Below, in pieces: positions 44,301 through 47,032 of a stretch of DNA of 47,032 nucleotides. Under the pieces are notes generated by a model that saw only the letters and a program-made list of their open reading frames with translations, did not search any database and had not been told where the DNA came from. Each line of letters opens with the position of its first letter. Within the stretch, counting starts at the first letter, position 1. The stretch spans positions 1-47,032 of the forward strand of contig JAQGDQ010001329.1 of assembly GCA_030141605.1 (NCBI GenBank). The letters are read 5' to 3'. Position numbers and translations under genes: made by a program. The stretch comes from Tubiluchus corallicola (lineage: Eukaryota > Priapulida > Priapulimorpha > Priapulimorphida > Tubiluchidae).

Positions 44301-44310
44301 CATTATATGG
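44301..44310 (-). promoter_or_regulatory. TATA-like element for the minus-strand unit
   Basis: The minus strand reads CCATATAATG at this place, about 90 bases before the candidate start. It would drive transcription leftwards, away from the plus-strand structural genes. Confidence 0.35.
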
Positions 44311-44527
44311 CCGCTCTCTTCCGGTTGACGTCACCCAATGGTCGTTTGCCGTTAACAATACCTCAAGCGTGAATGACGCAGCGTCTGTTCACTCTACCGT
44401 TTTTCCCACCAAACCGTCACGATGCATATCTATTGTGAAAAAAACACGCTGTTTGAACACGTTCGAGTGGGCTAACCGTTTTTTTCTGTACACATTGCGG
44501 TATTTTTATTCTTATTTTGATAAAAAA

Positions 44528-44761
44528 TTTATAAAGGAAGGTAGATTACCTACAGAATTTAAACGGGGTACGACGCTCTTTGGATTTAACCTATCTCCAG
44601 ATCAAAGCCTGGTTGGACATCGCCAAGGCGATAAAGGCGGTCAAGTACGTATCGAATTGAAATTTGCACAAGCATTACCACACACCGTAAATGTGGTGGT
44701 CATGGCAGTATTTGATGCCAAAATCGAGATAACAAAATTACTTGACGTCATAACACTATAA
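44528..44761 (+). pseudogene. Polinton structural (F54H12.2-like, probable capsid) protein, C-terminal piece
   Basis: The last about 75 residues of a plus-strand ORF carry GTTLFGFNLSPDQ, VRIELKFAQALPHTVNVVV and FDAKIEI, the strongly conserved end of the Polinton protein known from the nematode entry F54H12.2, thought to be a capsid (jelly-roll) protein. Full-length relatives have several hundred residues. Upstream of about 44528 the open frame (from 44246) shows no homology and overlaps the minus-strand promoter, so the N-terminal part is missing. The TAA stop overlaps the next ATG at 44761 (TAATG), a compact arrangement. Confidence 0.75.
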
Positions 44762-45366
44762 TGTTAACGTTAACAGTACTCGTGTCGACGACGGCATCGG
44801 CAATAGCTGCAGCAGCGACACCATTTTTATCTATGGTTAGTTCTTTAAGGACGATGACAGGAATGAACACCCTTCAATTGGAAGACTTCATGCAAAAACG
44901 CGCCCCTCCCGCAGTGAAACATCGATTTTGAGGGGTTTATTCGTCTTCTGAATTACTGGAGAGTGTCACAGTGAATGAACTCCCTGCTAGCTATATTGTC
45001 AACACTCAACCCAGCAATTTACCGGGCGAACACTGGGTGGCGCTCTATTTAGAGACCTCTGGTCGTGGAGAGTTATTCGATTCCTACGGATTGGCACCCA
45101 CCTATAGAATTAGGAAATTTTTAAATAAAAATTGTAGAGGGAAATGGACTTACAACACGAAAGCATTACAATCACCCATCCTTCCTTGTTGCGGAGCGTA
45201 CGCTTTATGGTTTTGTTGTAGACGACCTTATTACGACTCTCTACAGCAGCTGGTGTGTAATTTCCAGCCATTGTTCCTAGACAGAGAAGTGGTGTTGATG
45301 AAGCATCTATTTTCCATCGATGGCGATGATGATGATGATGATCGCTATAAACCACATCGCCGTTGA
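44761..45366 (+). pseudogene. Adenain-like cysteine protease of the Polinton-like element, interrupted by TGA
   Basis: One plus-strand frame runs from the ATG at 44761 to the stop at 45366 except for a TGA at 44929-44931. The part after it has the adenain layout: VNTQPSNLPGEHWVALYLE with the catalytic His, GELFDSYG with the acidic residue, and PCCGAYALWF with the catalytic Cys. This is the Polinton PRO family, related to the adenovirus maturation protease and expected to process capsid precursors. Family-like sequence begins just before the TGA, so the stop probably falls inside the ancestral protease rather than between two genes. No ATG follows it before the conserved region. The 5' part may also include a separate short hydrophobic, Ala-rich peptide. 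The C terminus carries an Asp run. Confidence 0.82.
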
Positions 45367-45499
45367 TGGTGATGGTGACGAGAACGACAACGGCGACGAC
45401 GATGATGATGATGATGATTGAGTTGATGATTACAATGAATTTAATCACGTTGGCGACATCGTGCATGCTTACATTTGTGTACGTTTCACTAATCTCTGT

Positions 45500-45735
45500 T
45501 TGTATATATCCCCCCTTGGGGTTATGTGTCGGCAAAGTAAGGTTTCACTTGCTCCTTTTTGATGCTACAAATAGCTCCCCCTTGGGGGGTTGTGCTCCCC
45601 CGTTGGGGGGTTATGCTCCCCCTCTTGGTGTTGCGTCTCGGCAAAGTAAGGTCTCACTTGCTCCTTTTGATGCTACATATAGCTCCCCCCTTGGGGAGGC
45701 TTGTGCTCTCCCTGGGGGGGTTATGTTCCCTTTTA
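45500..45735. repeat. 110-bp repeat with C-run/G-run palindromes between convergent genes
   Basis: CGGCAAAGTAAGG occurs at 45530 and 45640, each followed by ACTTGCTCCTTTT and GATGCTACA. Between and after these are at least five inverted pairs of a C-run and a G-run, for example CTCCCCCTTGGGGGG and CTCCCCCGTTGGGGGG. They can form short, very stable hairpins in RNA or single-stranded DNA. They sit after the protease stop and before the end of the convergent polymerase gene. Confidence 0.8.
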
Positions 45736-45851
45736 AATTTTAATTTGATAATGCTTATTATTTTTGTATTAGTCTTTTTTATTAATGTTAATTCTAGTAT
45801 ACTAGTATTCTAAACACTGATGTGAATGCAAAAACAAATTCTTCAGACTGT

Positions 45852-45857
45852 AATAAA
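45852..45857 (+). terminator. Polyadenylation signal AATAAA, plus-strand genes
   Basis: First AATAAA after the protease frame, about 490 bases past its stop and just beyond the palindrome block. Confidence 0.35.
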
Positions 45858-46103
45858 CATCAATAGGTGTCGTTAATTTCCAATGAAAGCTTTAGCCATA
45901 TAAATTGTTCAAACGTTGATATGCTGTATGCTAGCATCATCTAGCAGTGAATGCGTGGCTAGTTCGCATAATGGCGCCACTTGTTCATACTTTCCAGTGA
46001 AATATAATGCTCCTATGTTGTTCTGTAATGCATGACGGCACTAGCTATGTTTTCTATGCGTATTATAATACATTAGTGGAAAAATAAAAATTTTAGATTA
46101 CAT

Positions 46104-46258
46104 TTTTAATGTTAATTTCTTTTCAAGCTTGTTGCATTTGTGAAAAATAAAAATTATATATTACATTTGAAAAAATAAAAATTATATTTAGATTACAAGC
46201 TTTTAATGTTAAATTTCTTTTCAAGCTTGTTGCATATGTGAAAAATAAAAATTAAATA
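46104..46258 (+). repeat. AT-rich tandem repeat, about 96-bp period
   Basis: TTTAATGTTAATTTCTTTTC with AAGCTTGTTGCATTTGTG and AAAAATAAAAATTA at 46104-46160 recurs at 46200-46258 with few changes; related A-rich fragments flank both. Confidence 0.75.
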
Positions 46259-46300
46259 TATAAAGCCATGTGAAAGAATAAAAATTATTTTTTAAAACAC

Positions 46301-46306
46301 TTTATT
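46301..46306 (-). terminator. Polyadenylation signal AATAAA, polymerase gene
   Basis: TTTATT on the plus strand gives AATAAA on the minus strand, about 360 bases past the polymerase stop at 46668. Confidence 0.3.
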
Positions 46307-46404
46307 AGCAACAACAACACTTTTTAAAACAACTTATTAAAAAATACTTTAAAACATCATAAGTAACAACAATACACTCTTAACAACAATACAGTCTTTT
46401 TATG

Positions 46405-46481
46405 ACATGGGAATGATTGCATACTATATTAAACAGCATCACCAACATGGGAATGATTGCATACTATATTTAACAGCATCA
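46405..46481 (+). repeat. Tandem duplication, 40-41 bp
   Basis: ACATGGGAATGATTGCATAC, then TATATT and AACAGCATCA, present at 46405-46441 and 46445-46481. Confidence 0.85.
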
Positions 46482-46667
46482 GCAACAGCATTAAAACATC
46501 ATTTACTAACAACAATACTTTAAAGCATCATATAGTAGCTTCATACAATGTACTTTTCTCACAATGGAGGTGGGATTGCAACATTTCAAACAGACTACAG
46601 ACTGTTACATAAATACAATATTTAGCCGGTTGGATCGTGTCCCTCCCTCCCTCTAACATATTTGTTG

Positions 46668-47032
46668 TCATAGAATAACACTATCATCATCGTCATCATC
46701 AACATCATCATCAGCACAGATATTGACAACAGTTACGTTAGCAGGACCGTGAAAAGGTTGATTTTCGACGGGAGGAGCGACACTAGAAACAAAAGGTTTT
46801 GTCTGGTCTACTAAATAATGTCCGTATGGAACGCTGAAATTTTTTGACAGCCAGCATCTTTTATCGTCAAAAAAAGATAGCGATCTTTTGGAAGAACGTT
46901 TAGTGTATATGTGATGTCGTTGCGATGTGAAGCGAATTGTGTCGTGTGTCTGTTCCACCTGCTCTGTAAAGGCACGCTCAAAATCTTCGTGAGTTATTTG
47001 TTTTGAAATTGTGCGCCTATCGTAAAGCTTTA
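46668..47032 (-). CDS. Protein-primed DNA polymerase B of the Polinton-like element, C-terminal end
   Basis: The frame is open from the window edge to a stop at 46668, so the gene begins outside. Residues near the edge read THEDFERAFTEQVEQTHDTI followed by RFTSQRHHIYTKRSSKRSL and SFFDDKRCWL, then PYGHYLVDQ. This is the conserved C-terminal end of Polinton PolB, which usually reads R-S-x-x-H, V/L-S-x-x-D-D-K-R-Y and a final Y-G-H. The catalytic exonuclease and palm motifs would lie further upstream, past the right edge. The last residues form an Asp-rich tail (DDDVDDDDDDSVIL). PolB replicates the linear element from a terminal protein. Confidence 0.8.
   Translation of the reverse strand, partial: KLYDRRTISKQITHEDFERAFTEQVEQTHDTIRFTSQRHHIYTKRSSKRSLSFFDDKRCWLSKNFSVPYGHYLVDQTKPFVSSVAPPVENQPFHGPANVTVVNICADDDVDDDDDDSVIL

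Larger units (their letters stand above)
40900..47032. mobile_element. Polinton/Maverick-like element, partial
   Basis: From about 40.9 kb the DNA becomes GC-richer and gene-dense. It encodes a protein-primed DNA polymerase B end (minus), an adenain-like protease (plus), a Polinton structural-protein piece (plus) and a minus-strand unit with a TBP-like protein. Polymerase plus protease plus capsid-type genes define Polintons (also studied as adintoviruses). Integrase and packaging ATPase are not in the window; the element continues past the right edge. The left end is uncertain: a repeat-rich stretch begins near 40.92 kb but terminal inverted repeats cannot be verified with one end only. The protease and capsid reading frames are broken or incomplete, so this copy is probably a defective integrated relic. 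Confidence 0.85.

Noticed and set aside
45110-45535. Minus-strand ORF with Ile/Val and His runs
   Set aside because: Antisense of the protease end and of GAT/GAC runs.

Overview
The window is animal nuclear DNA, most likely from an AT-rich marine invertebrate. Genes are split by GT-AG introns. They encode Golgi glycan enzymes of animal families (EXTL2-like GT64, a LARGE/B4GAT1-like GT49, a CHST8-14-type sulfotransferase, a beta-1,3-galactosyltransferase-like GT31). Relics of non-LTR retrotransposons, Tc1/mariner, possibly hAT, and a Polinton/Maverick element are also present. I cannot name the species.

Layout. 1-2337: a DNA element with perfect 187-bp terminal inverted repeats; its core is a 19-copy array of 54-57 bp. 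2752-2991 (minus): a small SAP/Rho-N-like ORF with its own TATA box. 4.3-32.5 kb: a glycan-enzyme island. It holds a single-exon GT-A glycosyltransferase (4315-5346, minus), a three-exon GT49 gene (7378-11588, minus), an EXTL2-like GT64 gene in at least four exons (15416-23305, minus), a carbohydrate sulfotransferase with a one-base frame break (27531-28531, plus), a decayed second sulfotransferase (about 30.81-31.02 kb, plus) and a broken GT31 gene (31851-32470, plus). Two retrotransposon ORF relics, LTR-like repeats and degenerate minisatellites of a shared motif lie in the introns and spacers. 32.5-40.9 kb has no convincing gene; it holds a Tc1-type transposase relic next to a 49-bp minisatellite, a third minisatellite array in inverse orientation, and an LTR-like repeat.

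From about 40.9 kb to the right edge lies a GC-richer Polinton/Maverick-like element that runs out of the window. It contains the C-terminal end of a protein-primed DNA polymerase B (minus, at the right edge), an adenain-like cysteine protease (plus, with an in-frame TGA), and a C-terminal piece of an F54H12.2-like Polinton structural protein (plus). On the minus strand it also carries a spliced transcription unit with two ORFs not in the usual Polinton gene set. One of them ends in a clear two-repeat TATA-binding-protein fold. Several proteins of this element carry Asp/Glu runs near their C termini.

The TBP-like gene inside a Polinton-like element is the strongest candidate for something unusual. 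The glycan-enzyme genes probably act in the same compartment (Golgi, type II membrane enzymes) on O-mannose/matriglycan-like, glycosaminoglycan-like and sulfated glycans; that they share a pathway is inference. Frame breaks of about one base occur in several otherwise good genes, so some 'pseudogene' calls may reflect uncorrected sequence errors.
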